A stretch of 64,000 bases of DNA from Asparagopsis taxiformis (GCA_030407315.1 JALQPE010000461.1:1-64000), one strand, 5' to 3'. Numbered from the stretch's first letter, positions 39,466 to 50,616 are shown. The notes: generated by a model from the letters alone, not told the origin. Numbers and translations: made by a program.

Positions 39466-41297
39466 GCGAGATTGTGCCGATTCGGATGCGCTAAGAGAGA
39501 AATTGTTTATCTGCGCTGCCTGTTGCCATTGGGATACGTGAGATTTACTCGGTGATGATTGGCTGTACCATTGGTGGATCGCGTGTGATTGGACCACGTG
39601 GTGCTGGTTACGGACGCGTCAGGAGGGTAGCCCGAATTATCTGAAATATTAATTTTGGTATCGACCTACTCGCTGCGTATCATACCCGGTCAGACAGTCA
39701 CGCGACTTTGCGGCATCTGATTGTAAGGTACAATGTGTCCAATCTTGTCTGGAAGAATCAAATAAACTAATTCGTGGGATACACTGGATTTCCAAACGCA
39801 CGAGTGTAACTCAGCCATCTGGCATCGAGACTGTCATTTCTCGCAATTGCTTTTCCTTCACCTCTCATACTCCATCCACAGTATAGATCATGAGAGAGAA
39901 ACATAACCTATATGTACCCCAACATTCCGCTTTGTAACCATTCCATTACAAATTTGCAAGTCTCATTCTAGCCAGATACCGACATCATACCATGATACGT
40001 GAACACATTTTCTTCGACCCACATCTGATCACATTCCAAATCACCCCCGCAATCATTTTGTGCAATGCCGCATCTTTCTCCCAAATGGCTGCCATGAAAA
40101 AGGCAATCGCCGATGCCAACGGACATCTATGACTTGTTGCTCATGGGAACTCGAGCTTCTAATATGGATGACACAAGATAGCAAAGCCGAACCAGATAAG
40201 CTCAACGCAGTGATGCCCAAAGAGTGCAGGCGTGACTGAACATCCCTGCCTCTCAGTTCCAATACTCTCAATCTATCCGTATTGACACTCGATGACATTC
40301 CCTGTTGGTCGGCCTGACCCTGTTTGCGACAATTTCTGTAATGTATAGTGTCGGAGGGAAATGCGGCGGTTGCATCTGGGATAGTCCATGACTGTATCCT
40401 TCTGCCTTCTTTCTCAACCGCCAAGGAGAGCATACAGTTTTCTGTTGCAGACTCGATAGCAATTGTGAACATAGACTACCTATGCCGCTCCACCATCCTC
40501 TGGGACGTGCCAGCGAGACTAGACTACTTGTGTACATTGAAAGCTTTTCTTCCGGAAGGGTTCTCTTTATGTCTTTCCTTTCCGAAGGCTGGGAGATCAT
40601 TCCTGTCGCGGAACGCACAGGTCGCTATCAAGCATCCCAGACTTGAACCGCCACTCGAGATGGCGCGACTACCAGGTTTCCGTGCTGCGAAAAAATTGAA
40701 TCCCCACCGCCCCCGCTACAGTGTGGACGGTAGCAAAGTCCAGCAATATATTGGAAAATGCAACCTACGCTGCCAAACTGGGATGCGTATGCTTTCCTCG
40801 CGAACGGAAGAATAATACATGGCCATGTAAGGTTTTCTAGTTTTCCACCCTCAGCGAGCTCTTATATATGTGGAGCCAGTAAAGCGACTCTGAACCCCAT
40901 CTGCTCAGTTTCTGCTCAACCTGAAGAGAGAAGATCTATCAATGAAGTAGCACAGTAGAATAGAGAGATATGGGAAATATGTGCAGCCAGACTAGATGGC
41001 ATCGATTCGATACATCACAATTCCTCATACCTCGGTAGTGTCATCCACTCATTTTCTTCGCTGTATTCTCTTTTCCTCGAAGATTCATTACGTTATACAA
41101 CATATTCCTAGCGTCAGATAGTTTTGAACAAATATATGTCGCATGGAGCACTAAGATACCTTACAACATCTGGTCGATACATAAAGGAAAGTTCAATTTA
41201 TCAAATGATGAAAACGATGGGGGGAGATCTTTCTATCGAGTTGCTTACCGATTGAGTTGATGGAAAACCAAAACAATCAGATGGCAAAATACTCTAC
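39466..41297. other. 1.8-kb intergenic region
   Basis: ORFs of up to 155 aa exist on both strands around 40053-40815 but show no family motif or paired promoter, so I do not call a gene. No repeats recognised. Confidence 0.4.
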
Positions 41298-42200
41298 TTA
41301 AAGAGCGACAGGGAAAGTGAATACACTACCGGGGATGATATTATCGTTATCCTGGTTAGAAACACCATTTCTCGACTCCGTAAGCTCTCCGTCAATGTAG
41401 ATATAGATCCCCCATCGCGTGCTACCATTTCCACAGTTGGAAAAATGACGTGCCTGGAATCTGTATACACCGTTCTGAATCGTCGGAGGATTCCGGTACA
41501 CAACTCTCTCGCGACGAAGACCACTCCGAAGTCTGCATAGATCTCGCACATCCTCAAGAAGAGTTCCAGATTCACTAGATGGATTATCGGCATCCACAAG
41601 ATCATTGTCTGGTTCAAACACTTGAAGATCCAGATCATCTCCAGAATCCCATTCCAATTCCACTTGTAATCTCGGCACTACTGTCCTGAAAGCCACGCAA
41701 TCTTGGGGTCGGTTGCTCAAGAAACCGGGGTTGCCATTGATCAGATCATAATCGGTGATGGGTAACGTAACACAAAGTCCATTAGCGAGTACATTCTGGT
41801 TTCCTTCTAGATACATTGAGCCCACTCCTGATTGACGTGTTCCAGGAATATCAAAGGCGCCGAAGAAATTGCTAGGGAAAGTTCCTGCCCCGAAGACAGT
41901 GCTAATCGGTCCAGGAACAATCCCAGGTCGGGACACCAGAGCTTCTCCAGTGGAGATGATGCGTCCTACTCGGTTGGGGCCATTTCGCTTGCAGATTGGA
42001 CCTGTGAGAGAGACGTTTCCAATTCCGAGAAACACTGTTGAATCATTCTCACAGAATTCAAAAAGACATTGTTGGCCACAATTGACGAATTGACGGGTAC
42101 TGGTGTTTAGCTTCTTTGCGGTCTTTTTGACCTTGACGGGTTTGGAGACGGCGAGTGTGATGAAAGCAATGAGCAGAGCCAAGTAGGTAAACGTCTTCAT
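41298..42200 (-). CDS. Secreted protein with DUF2135/YfaP-like beta-sandwich
   Basis: A 300-aa protein starts with a clear signal peptide (MKTFTYLALLIAFITLAVS, cleavage near residue 19-20) and a basic stretch (KPVKVKKTAKK). The middle has six or more cysteines (CGQQCLFEFC, GPICKRN, GLCVTLP), suggesting disulphides. Residues about 185-300 contain LEWDSGDDLDLQVFEPDND, the pattern of DUF2135/YfaP-like domains, then NGVYRFQARHFSNCGNGSTRWGIYIYIDG. Such domains are beta-sandwiches found in secreted or periplasmic proteins. The product is probably exported to the cell wall or extracellular matrix; its binding partner is unknown. A TATA box lies 68 bp upstream. It sits between the two LamG-like paralogues. 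Confidence 0.8.
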   Translation of the reverse strand: MKTFTYLALLIAFITLAVSKPVKVKKTAKKLNTSTRQFVNCGQQCLFEFCENDSTVFLGIGNVSLTGPICKRNGPNRVGRIISTGEALVSRPGIVPGPISTVFGAGTFPSNFFGAFDIPGTRQSGVGSMYLEGNQNVLANGLCVTLPITDYDLINGNPGFLSNRPQDCVAFRTVVPRLQVELEWDSGDDLDLQVFEPDNDLVDADNPSSESGTLLEDVRDLCRLRSGLRRERVVYRNPPTIQNGVYRFQARHFSNCGNGSTRWGIYIYIDGELTESRNGVSNQDNDNIIPGSVFTFPVAL

Positions 42201-42267
42201 GATGAGATTTGGTGTTTGTGTGTGTCTGTGTGAAGTGAGTCGAACAAGTTGAGCAAAGTCGGACGCG

Positions 42268-42275
42268 TATTTATA
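42268..42275 (-). promoter_or_regulatory. TATA box of the DUF2135-like gene
   Basis: TATAAATA on the minus strand, 68-75 bp upstream of the ATG at 42200. Confidence 0.6.
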
Positions 42276-42803
42276 AAGAAGATTTGAGGTATCTCAAGGC
42301 AAAGATTCGATTTGTGGAGAAAGTGCGTCATGGACTATGCGACACCTCTGCACAAGCGATTGCATCATATAAAGATATTTTGTGGAGAAATGATAGTTGA
42401 TAACACGCAATTGTTGCGGAGGGATCTAGAAATTTTGAGTGAAGGTACGCGATGGTGTGGAGCAGTTGATCGTGGCGCTATTTTTATCAAGCCAAATGGA
42501 GGCGGACTACGCTTGGATCAGATGGATAATTCGGGAGTGTATAATTGACGGTTGATATATAGTTTGTGCAGTGCCGCTGCAAAGTCTCGCAATCACGCAA
42601 CTCTTCTGGATTTGTGCTTGTCAATTGTGTGATATTTGTTCACTCCAATGAAATCTGTTATAGTCAGATGATAATTATAGTTGTAGAGTCTGTTCCAAAA
42701 TGATCATTGTCATTCGATGATCAGAGAGCTGATGATAACAACACGTTTTTTTACTTCAACATTGCATATATGAAATGACAAAATCGCCAGAATAGCTGAA
42801 AAC
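42276..42803. other. Intergenic region
   Basis: No gene or repeat supported. Confidence 0.4.
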
Positions 42804-44090
42804 CTACTGAATTGGTGCGGCTCCCTTCAAGAGCAGCATGCCGCCCAACCTGCCGACAAAGTATTCGCCATCGCCATCGCCCCTGCATCCGATCTCATGC
42901 GTCTTGTGGTTATTTCTCTGGATCACTCTCTCTATCCCCGCCCTCTTTCTCCGCTTCCCGGTGACTTCCAATCTGCCGTTGACCATTATTTTGCACACAC
43001 CCAGCTTTCCATCCCACGAGACGGCAACGAAAGACCATTCATTCGGCTTGACAATTGCGCCGCTCAATCGAACGAGCGGTCTCCCAAATTTGTGTATATC
43101 CCGACGGAGAACCACACGCACTTCATACGCCTCCTCCTCATCGATCGGAACCAGACTAAACAGAAACGACCACCACTTTTTCCAATCACTGTACAATGTC
43201 ATCACCCTCGCCGTGTATCCATTCGGGTTGATCCACATGCCAAACGTAAAGTCATCGTCTTGAAAATGAACAGCTGGCACCTTTACACCGCCCTGGCCTC
43301 GTAATATGACACAGTTTTTGCCCCATACACAATCTCCTTCTAGAACTGTGTCAGCGTCTTCAACCGAGTCCTCGCCGATGAGACGTCTCGCAAGTAGGTT
43401 GGTTTTACCAATTTCAAATGGCAATTGCGTCGGCATACAATCCGCTTCATACTTGGTCTCATAACCGATCATATCGAACCCGTCAAAGTGACTTATCGCT
43501 TCTTTCGCAATCGACAAATTTTTCATCTGTCCAACGAAAAACTGACTAGACGAGTCCAACTTGACGCCAACCTGATGCGTCGCATGATTGTTACCCTGAA
43601 CACGCATTTCCGATCCTGCCAGTTTGGATTTCAACACCTGGCGTTGCAGAATGGCATTGATATAAATTTTACACATTCCCGATTCACCGTTCCACGACAC
43701 AGCAATCGTGGACCATTGATCCGGTTTGACGAGAGGCACATCATCGACAAACAGTAAACTAGCGTCCGGAGCGACTTCGCGTCGGAGATCAACGGCAACT
43801 GCATAGCCGGCGTGCACGGGTTTGAGATACGAACGAAAGGAGTATGGATACGTCCAATCGCTGTACAGATACATCGAGTGGTGCTGATCGGCGCGCGGTT
43901 TGACAGATACGGAGAAGGAGAATTCGGAGCACTGCATGTGGACAGCGGGCACTTGCACATGGCCGGTGCCGTTGAACGTGACGCCGCCGTCGTCAGCCCA
44001 TCGTGCATCGGCGTGCAAAATTGTGTGGCGATCGGCGGGTGCGTGCGCGTCCACAAGGTAGGTCGCTTCGGGAAGTATGCGGGGCGCCAT
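42804..44090 (-). CDS. Double LamG/concanavalin-like protein, paralogue 2
   Basis: The open frame extends to 44201, but the ATG at 44090 (MAPRILPEATYLVDAHAP) aligns with the start of paralogue 1 (MKDDFKVLGTYLVSADAA) and gives 428 aa, nearly the same length, so I prefer it. Two halves carry DGGVTFNGTGHVQVPAVHMQ, FSFSVSVKPRAD, SDWTYPYSFRSYLKP, KPDQWSTIAVSWNG and FFVGQMKNLSIA, then VKVPAVHFQDDDFTFGMWINP, SDWKKWWSFLFSLVP, KPNEWSFVAVSWDG and YFVGRLGGMLLL. The halves resemble their counterparts in paralogue 1 more than each other, so gene duplication came after domain duplication. No signal peptide is seen at the chosen start. Ligand unknown. Confidence 0.85.
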   Translation of the reverse strand: MAPRILPEATYLVDAHAPADRHTILHADARWADDGGVTFNGTGHVQVPAVHMQCSEFSFSVSVKPRADQHHSMYLYSDWTYPYSFRSYLKPVHAGYAVAVDLRREVAPDASLLFVDDVPLVKPDQWSTIAVSWNGESGMCKIYINAILQRQVLKSKLAGSEMRVQGNNHATHQVGVKLDSSSQFFVGQMKNLSIAKEAISHFDGFDMIGYETKYEADCMPTQLPFEIGKTNLLARRLIGEDSVEDADTVLEGDCVWGKNCVILRGQGGVKVPAVHFQDDDFTFGMWINPNGYTARVMTLYSDWKKWWSFLFSLVPIDEEEAYEVRVVLRRDIHKFGRPLVRLSGAIVKPNEWSFVAVSWDGKLGVCKIMVNGRLEVTGKRRKRAGIERVIQRNNHKTHEIGCRGDGDGEYFVGRLGGMLLLKGAAPIQ

Positions 44091-45159
44091 TGTTGCGACG
44101 AGCGCGACATGTGGTGGTTTGTTTTCGCGCGCACATGTTATACGGTGTCGATGGTGCCAAGTGAAACGTTTCTTGTGGGATCGATGGGAGAAATCTGGCA
44201 TGAAGATGTAGACGGAGAGGGTTGATAATATATTTTGAACAAAACTAATCTAGTTGTGAATATTTTTGGAAAATACCTAAATTTTCAAATCTTCTAGGTA
44301 GACTCGCCACGATTGGGTGCAGCCCCGTTATGATACACACGGACGGCGTGGGACAGGGCCAGCGTGACGTGGTGGACAGTGCCTCATACCTTACAGAACT
44401 GCATTCCACCACGTCGCCAGTGCATCTCTCGTGATTGAAATATCAGATACGCACAAAAATAAATCGAAAACTTGTCGCCAATTTCCCCGTGACGTCATAT
44501 ATCTTATTCCAAGAATAAAATGTCAGCTGACAAATCTGGTTATCGCGTACAAATTACTCATATCAGATCATATGCGTCGGGTGCGTGAGGAACATGTCGG
44601 AGAGCGATGTGGCGCGGCTTGTGATGGCCTGGGTGCAAATCGCGAGGATGATGAGGGAATTGTCGGCGGAATGTTTGGCGGTTGTGGCCGGGATGAATGG
44701 GTGTGATGTTGCTTGGCGACGCGTGCGTTTGCGATGTGCGGAGTGCTCTTGTGTGGATTGGCAAGTCGTTGATGGGATCATGCGAGCGATTGTGGAGGCG
44801 CGGCTAGTTCATGCGTGGACGGACCGGGAAACGCGGGCACTGCGAGTTTAAATGTCGCTACGATGGTAGCTCTCTTGTTTATTTCCGTGGGAGGATAGCT
44901 AATTAGTGACGAATACCTGGTAATGTTTAGCAGAAGGTACAGATGTATAACCAGTCCGCCATCCTACACTGCCGAAGGTTCAATATCGATAGAGAAACTT
45001 ACAGAGGCGCAAAGGGTTGGTCTGTACTAGCTTGACCAATAGCCAGCTATGGAAAGCAATCAGTTAGTATTCGATTGCCATGCTCACGCCTTACCGGCTG
45101 GGTGGCTGTTTCAAGTGATCTCGACAACTGTGCTCGGGCCAGTGTTGCCCACATCGTAG
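44091..45159. other. Intergenic region
   Basis: A forward 88-aa ORF at 44585-44851 (MRNMSESDVARLV...) is G-rich and could be a small gene, but it has no known motif. Nothing else is supported. Confidence 0.35.
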
Positions 45160-45164
45160 GTTGC

Positions 45165-45489
45165 TTTGTAAGAATGGGTGGTGTTAGTGTAAAACGGTGA
45201 CTGAGAACGAACCTGGGATCTCTTTTCCTTTAATAAGAACAATAAAGGAGAGCAGGGTGTGTTGTTGTTTTCTATGTACTAGTTGTCTAAGAGCTGTATT
45301 TATATCTACACGGAACTAGTGGCATGTGAAATTATTTTGCCTGTTGAGCAATATGGGAGAGTGGAGATCACGCCATGCAATCGTGGAGAGTGCATAAAAA
45401 TTGTGCAATCTAACTTTCTCATCTCGGTAGCAATGTTGAGAATGTTGCAGTGCAAATACTTCTGCAAACATGTAATGAGATATTTCATA
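45165..45489 (-). repeat. 3' LTR of the second copia element
   Basis: 325 bp, identical by eye to 50539-50863, with AATAAA-like signals near 45239. It is preceded on the minus strand by the purine tract AAAAAAAGGGGGAG (45490-45503). Confidence 0.93.
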
Positions 45490-45518
45490 CTCCCCCTTTT
45501 TTTGAAGTGCGACATAGA

Positions 45519-48257
45519 TCACCCTGTAAATCCATCTGAATCACGGACTAGTAAATCATTGAAATCACACGGTAGTACACCAGAGAACATCATAAGCTGG
45601 AGTGCAGAACTGATAGGGCTGTTCAATTTGGTCAACGGGTCTGCAAAGTTCGATTTTCCAGGGAGCCATATCATTCTGGATACTGTGCGGGTTTCAAACT
45701 CGAACCTAATCAGTGCAACATCGCCTCGTATAGACCTATCAGTTGCCATTCTACACGATGATATAGTATCAAATAGATCTTTTGAGTCAAGTACACAGAC
45801 CAAACTGACGTCCATAGAAAAAAGGGTTTCATATGCCTTCATTAACATCTTGGCCTCATCAATAGCAGATCCAGTTGCTAGTACTTCTGCAGAAGCAACA
45901 GACTTAACTGGCCTCTTCGATTTAGTAGAGTGCCATGATAGTGTGTGAACAACTGACCCATTTTTCAAGTCACCAATTAGGAGGCCAGCTATATATCCAA
46001 GTTGTCCATGGTCTTCTTTGCGACTAGCATCAGCAAAGGTCAGTATGGAGAATGTGTACTGCTTATTCAAGGCAGGTCTCTTGAAACGGATAGTGCTGCC
46101 AAGTCGCTTTAGCATCTTGAGAACGTTGAGTTGTGTAATTAGGTCATGAACGGTAGCCTTGGGTGACCTTTGCTGTAAGTAACTTGAGATGAAGGAACAA
46201 AATGGGGAGCAGGAAACACCAAGCCAGCCTAAAGAGCTGTTGACAGAACGAAATGTGGACAATTCAATATCATTAAGTAACGACTCAGATTGTTTGCGAC
46301 GTGTACGGTCGATTGGATACCCTTCGAGTGCAGTGAGTTTTTCATCACCGTGTATTGTGATACTGTAGTCAGGCTCTTGACATATGCAAAGTCCATAAAA
46401 CTTAAAACATCCTGGCCCATACACTATAGTTCCGAGTTTGTATTGATTGGATATAGTTTGGACAACATCTTCTAATAATGGGAGCGGAGCTGCAAACAGG
46501 ATGTCATCGACAACTTTCACACCAACAATAGACAATTCACCGTAGTCCCTTTTGAAGAATAGCTGTGGAATGTAAAGCAGCTGCGTAAAACCAATGCTGC
46601 AGAGAAAGTTGTCGCTCATCTCTTGCCATTTGGCATTTGCGTTGACTAAGCCGTATGATGCAGTTAACAAAAGCCAATAGAAACGAGTTCTAGTGGCACA
46701 CTCACGTGGTGGGAGTACGTACACATCCCTGAGTGCTTTTCCAGTTTGTAAAAATGCTGAGGAGAAGTCAATCTTGGCCAAGCTCCAATTAAATATTGCT
46801 GCAATAGACAGCAACATTCTAATTCCAACAGGAGGGCAAGTTGCAGAATCTGTTTTGAGTCCTTCACGATCATGATCTTGGTTGCCGTGGGGTGCAATTC
46901 TTGCCTTGATGAGGCGGTTGCCGTCATCTGTAGATTTCACTTTGTATATGACATGACTTGAAATTACATTAGCACCATGCGGAATTTTTGAGATCGGTAC
47001 TTCTTTGACTGTCCTTTTAAACGAAGCCTCTTCCTTTTCATATGCATTCTGTGTTGCAAATGAGGGCAGTCCTTGAGCTTGGTGCAGAGTGAACTCTTTT
47101 TCATGGAACGCAGTGTAGTACTGGTCTATAGCTTGTCTCTCGATACTGGAGAGCTCTGTGCCAGGCATGATTGATATTTTGTTGCTGTTAATTACAGAAT
47201 CTGAGGTAAATTTCCACTGTTCAGTACTTAGATCCAAGGTCTCATTATCACCATCATCATATGATATGTGATATTTGCCATCATTGTCAATTTGTTCGAC
47301 AGTACCACAGTAGTAAGTGTTATCATCAGGCCAGTATACTTCAATTGCATCACCAATTTCAGGTAGGGTTCCATTTGAATTTTCTTCTTGAGTTGAGACA
47401 TTATTTGCATGATTATCAGTTGCGTCTTGATTTGGTCGGATGGCGTTCTGATCTGATGTAAGATCGAAATCAGCATTGTGGTCAGAGCAAAATGATTCAT
47501 TTTGTACTTGACTTCCATTTTTGTGTATTTTGTCTTCTATACAAGAATCCAAAGTGTCAATTGCTTCTTGTACACTTTGCGCAAATGTGTCATGACTAAC
47601 AGATATTCGTACATCCTCGATAGCAGCTTGGACAGAGCGTCCTTTTTTGCCTGGAACTGTGACACTCTGAGTGTTAGGATCATAGTTCAGAACAGGTTTT
47701 GGTGCTGACCATTTGCCACGCTTTTCGTTTTGAAGCTTAATAAAGACTTCAACCATGTCACCAACTTTTATCGGTGTGGACATCGACGGCTTAGAGCGCA
47801 AAATTAGATTAAGCTTTCTCTTCGCAATAAGAGTCTCATGAGCACGGTATAATTCATCAGGTACTGACAGTGGAGCTGCACCTGAAATAACTGGTCTTGA
47901 GTATCCTTTTGCGAGTTCATGTGATGACATGACATCATTCCCATACAAATCATTTGAAATCCTAAAAGTTTGCTGAATAATGATATCTTCGGTTACAAAG
48001 TTACCAATATCATTGCAATGCTTCAAACGGATATATATATCACGCAGTATCTTATGCTTTGACTCAAGAACATTTTTGTTGTGACGTCGAGGCGGAAGGG
48101 CGATTGGTTCAATATCACATTTGTTTAGATATGAACGGAAAATGGAATTGTCAAAAGCTTGATCGAATATCACACCACCTGGCATCCAAAATTGTGATAT
48201 CCATTGAGACTCGAGCGCACAAATTGCATGTTGCATAGATGTGTCAGGTACAATCAT
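45519..48257 (-). CDS. Copia Pol: integrase C-part, Tudor-like domain, RT, RNase H
   Basis: A 912-aa open frame. Residues 1-110 are the C-terminal half of the integrase core (GGVIFDQAFDNSIFRSYL, LPPRRHNKNVLESKHK with the final Glu). Residues about 298-347 read GDAIEVYWPDDNTYYCGTVE followed by GKYHISYDDGDNETLDL, a Tudor-like pattern. The reverse transcriptase follows (RLIKARIAPHGNQD, AKIDFSSAFLQTG, VKVVDDILFAAP) and then RNase H (TFADASRKED, SAEVLATGSAIDEAK, VLDSKDLFD). Catalytic acidic residues appear intact. The N-terminal integrase part lies in a different frame at 48722-49318. Chromatin-reader domains are known in some LTR elements (chromodomains in gypsy), but a Tudor-like domain in a copia Pol is unusual. 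Confidence 0.88.
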   Translation of the reverse strand: MIVPDTSMQHAICALESQWISQFWMPGGVIFDQAFDNSIFRSYLNKCDIEPIALPPRRHNKNVLESKHKILRDIYIRLKHCNDIGNFVTEDIIIQQTFRISNDLYGNDVMSSHELAKGYSRPVISGAAPLSVPDELYRAHETLIAKRKLNLILRSKPSMSTPIKVGDMVEVFIKLQNEKRGKWSAPKPVLNYDPNTQSVTVPGKKGRSVQAAIEDVRISVSHDTFAQSVQEAIDTLDSCIEDKIHKNGSQVQNESFCSDHNADFDLTSDQNAIRPNQDATDNHANNVSTQEENSNGTLPEIGDAIEVYWPDDNTYYCGTVEQIDNDGKYHISYDDGDNETLDLSTEQWKFTSDSVINSNKISIMPGTELSSIERQAIDQYYTAFHEKEFTLHQAQGLPSFATQNAYEKEEASFKRTVKEVPISKIPHGANVISSHVIYKVKSTDDGNRLIKARIAPHGNQDHDREGLKTDSATCPPVGIRMLLSIAAIFNWSLAKIDFSSAFLQTGKALRDVYVLPPRECATRTRFYWLLLTASYGLVNANAKWQEMSDNFLCSIGFTQLLYIPQLFFKRDYGELSIVGVKVVDDILFAAPLPLLEDVVQTISNQYKLGTIVYGPGCFKFYGLCICQEPDYSITIHGDEKLTALEGYPIDRTRRKQSESLLNDIELSTFRSVNSSLGWLGVSCSPFCSFISSYLQQRSPKATVHDLITQLNVLKMLKRLGSTIRFKRPALNKQYTFSILTFADASRKEDHGQLGYIAGLLIGDLKNGSVVHTLSWHSTKSKRPVKSVASAEVLATGSAIDEAKMLMKAYETLFSMDVSLVCVLDSKDLFDTISSCRMATDRSIRGDVALIRFEFETRTVSRMIWLPGKSNFADPLTKLNSPISSALQLMMFSGVLPCDFNDLLVRDSDGFTG

Positions 48258-48274
48258 TCCAACTGAGTACCTTA

Positions 48275-48732
48275 CTGTAGTAGGTTTTCAAGGCACGCAG
48301 AAAGTATTTTAACTTCGGAACGTCAAGCTTCGAAACGAATATTTGGCGGATGGAATTGTATTTCGGTACAGTATGCGCTCCGCATGAACAGATTGGATGT
48401 GACAAGAAATTGATCTATGCTAGCGGCTGTATAGCTCGGCCACCGAGCAGCGCCGGCGGTTCACGCACTACCCCATCCTCCATCCGAGGCTTGCTCTACT
48501 CGTCAGATCGATACCATATGCCTTGAGAAGCGCAGCAACTTTCAGTGCCGGCGAAAGAACACTATTTTGATACCCTCCCTCCATCCCTAGAGTAGTAGTT
48601 CAACTAGTCTGGCAAACCGGGGGAATCCATCATATGCGATGGTGAAAGCGTCGCTGAAAGAGCCACGAACCCCATGTTTAGTCCAGCGAATACCTGGCAA
48701 ACCCTGCATTAAAAATGCGTTCTACTTCTTAC
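48275..48732 (-). other. 458-nt interruption of the integrase, possible intron
   Basis: The integrase frame ends at 48722 and resumes near 48290. A GTAAGA donor at 48732 and a CTACTACAG acceptor ending at 48275 would join the frames in phase, but they would leave about 17 extra residues between HIMDFN and RYSVGM. A short insertion with unclear ends is an alternative. Confidence 0.4.
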
Positions 48733-49318
48733 TCTTCTTCGGGACCCCGAAGTTCTGGGTCGACAAGCGGAAAGTGGGGAGGATGTTAAAGTCCATTATG
48801 TGTATAACTGCATTGTCACCAAGAAACATGTGGTCAATGCAGATCTTATCGTTGAATGAACGGTTTAGGGTACTTAAAGAGACTTTTCGCGCAGGCTTCG
48901 GGTCTGAGGTAGCCTTACAATTAGTACAGGTCTCAATTGTTTTGAGTAAGTATTTCTCAATAGCTTCACTCCAAAGATCATTGCGCTGAAGTAGTAACTT
49001 CATATCTGAGAAGGTTGAGTGTCCACAGACGTGCCTATGAACTCTGTCAATTACACGTTTTGCTTCTTTCCATGGCATATCGATGGTTGAGCAAGTCAGA
49101 ATCGATGTTGCGCAAAACATCGACATCTGGTCATCATTTGAGGTTCCATCTGTGTGCATCTGAAAAGCAGAGTGTGGAATATAGGAATGTAGGTCATAGT
49201 CAATCAAGGATATTGACAATGGTGAGAGGTTCTCATCATGTGGTGGGATCTTGAGCATATTGTTGCCTATGTGTACAATGTCGCAGAACTTGGTGACATT
49301 TCGACCGACACAACCCAC
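48722..49318 (-). pseudogene. Copia integrase N-terminal part, separate frame
   Basis: It starts in the end of the protease (GRNVTKFCDIVHIGN) and runs through the H2C2 finger (HRHVCGH, then CTNC) to the first catalytic Asp (ICIDHMFLGDNAVIHIMDF). It is joined to the preceding frame by a -1 shift near 49315 and to the following one across the 458-nt interruption. Confidence 0.8.
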
Positions 49319-50616
49319 TGAGATGACCCTTCAATTATCAGATGCCTGATACGTACAGTACACCCTTCATCTGTCGTAACAGATAGATATACAGAGCCTA
49401 TTATCTTGCGAACATCACTCGAGTGTGCACCAGACCCGTATTGCCAGAAAGGCCGATCCGCAATAGTTGCTGGAAGTGTATCAAAATTTCCAGACCAATC
49501 TGGGAGTAGTAATGGTTGAAGCATATGGAATTCCCGTAGTCCCATTCCACTATACGGTGCTCCATCATCCAATAATGGACCAATAGAACCAGTGAAAACT
49601 TCTTCATTGGTTTGTAACAAAGCCATATGAAATGTGACTGATTTCTTTTGGTCTGATCCGCCAGTAGTTTCCGTTTTGAAATTTGAGTTCGGCTCACTAT
49701 TGGAAGGTATTCCAGGCTTCAATGAACCATCAGGGTTGTGATCTGATGCCCAATGACCGTATTTGGAACAGAGATTACACTTGCAGCGTGATTTAAGATC
49801 AGCAAGCTGAACAGGGTTAAGCTTTCTGCGGATTTTCTTTGTACCAAATGATCGCTTTGCTGTTTGATGTGCAGAAAAGGAGTTGGTATGGCGAGTATCA
49901 GTGTGGCCAGATGCATCACATTGCCTTAGAACTGAAGCAATTGAAGAGTACGATACAGCTGAAAGGAAGTCATCTGTAGTAGAATTGTTGGTTGACTTGA
50001 AATCGCGAGGAGCAGAAGCAGCCAGTATGGAAATTCGTTGACTGTTATCAACATTAGAATTGGTAAGCAGCATAAAGGATACAAGTGCATCTGGGAGCTG
50101 ACATAGTGTCGATTGAGAGTTGAACTTCGATACTTTAGCCTCAAAACGAGACTCAAAGTTCTTGAACGTTTCACTCGGTCCACGTCGAGTGTTCATTAAA
50201 CTGTTAAAATCGTGGTATACTTCACTGACAACCGCTAGGGGATCACGCTTGTGTAAAGCATTTACAATTGCGTCAACACCTTCAGAAGACTGGATCAAAT
50301 TGGTATCAATGAGCTTGATAATGTCGCGTGCACGACCAAAGAGCTGAGACTACAGCATGATTCCCTGTAGGTTTTTGGGTATCTTGCTGCTGTGGTTTTC
50401 AGTAAGTTTGTCGTGAAAAGCACGCCATAATGCAACAGAGTTGGCATACTCCTCTTGATCACCCTTTCCGTCCGTCCACGGAACTGTTTTAGCGTCCCAT
50501 GAAAATCGGGGACGACTTGGTAGATCTGGGCCCATAACTTTGTAAGAATGGGTGGTGTTAGTGTAAAACGGTGACTGAGAACGAACCTGGGATCTCTTTT
50601 CCTTTAATAAGAACAA
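49267..50616 (-). CDS. Copia Gag-protease with one in-frame amber codon
   Basis: One reading frame covers 50616-49267 apart from a single TAG at 50350-50352. The first part has RFSWDAKTVPWTDGKGDQEE; the Gag continues after the stop, with NLIQSSEGVDAIVNALHKRD and a zinc knuckle CKCNLCSKYGHWASDH (Cx2Cx4Hx4H). The protease-like site is GPLLDDGAPYSGMG, DDGA in place of the usual D(S/T)GA. Termination suppression at the amber is possible; a simple nonsense mutation is as likely. Confidence 0.75.
50526..50538 (-). promoter_or_regulatory. Primer-binding site, initiator tRNA-Met anticodon arm
   Basis: The plus-strand CTGGGCCCATAAC directly abutting the 5' LTR equals the anticodon arm of eukaryotic initiator tRNA-Met, including the CAT anticodon. 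Priming by an internal half-tRNA is known for Drosophila copia and some Ty1/copia relatives. Confidence 0.75.

Noticed and set aside
40630..40690. TTGAACC motif resembling a minus-strand tRNA T-loop
   Set aside because: The flanking bases do not pair as a T-stem and no cloverleaf forms.
45283..45948. 221-aa forward ORF
   Set aside because: Begins inside the copia LTR and runs antisense to the RNase H region.
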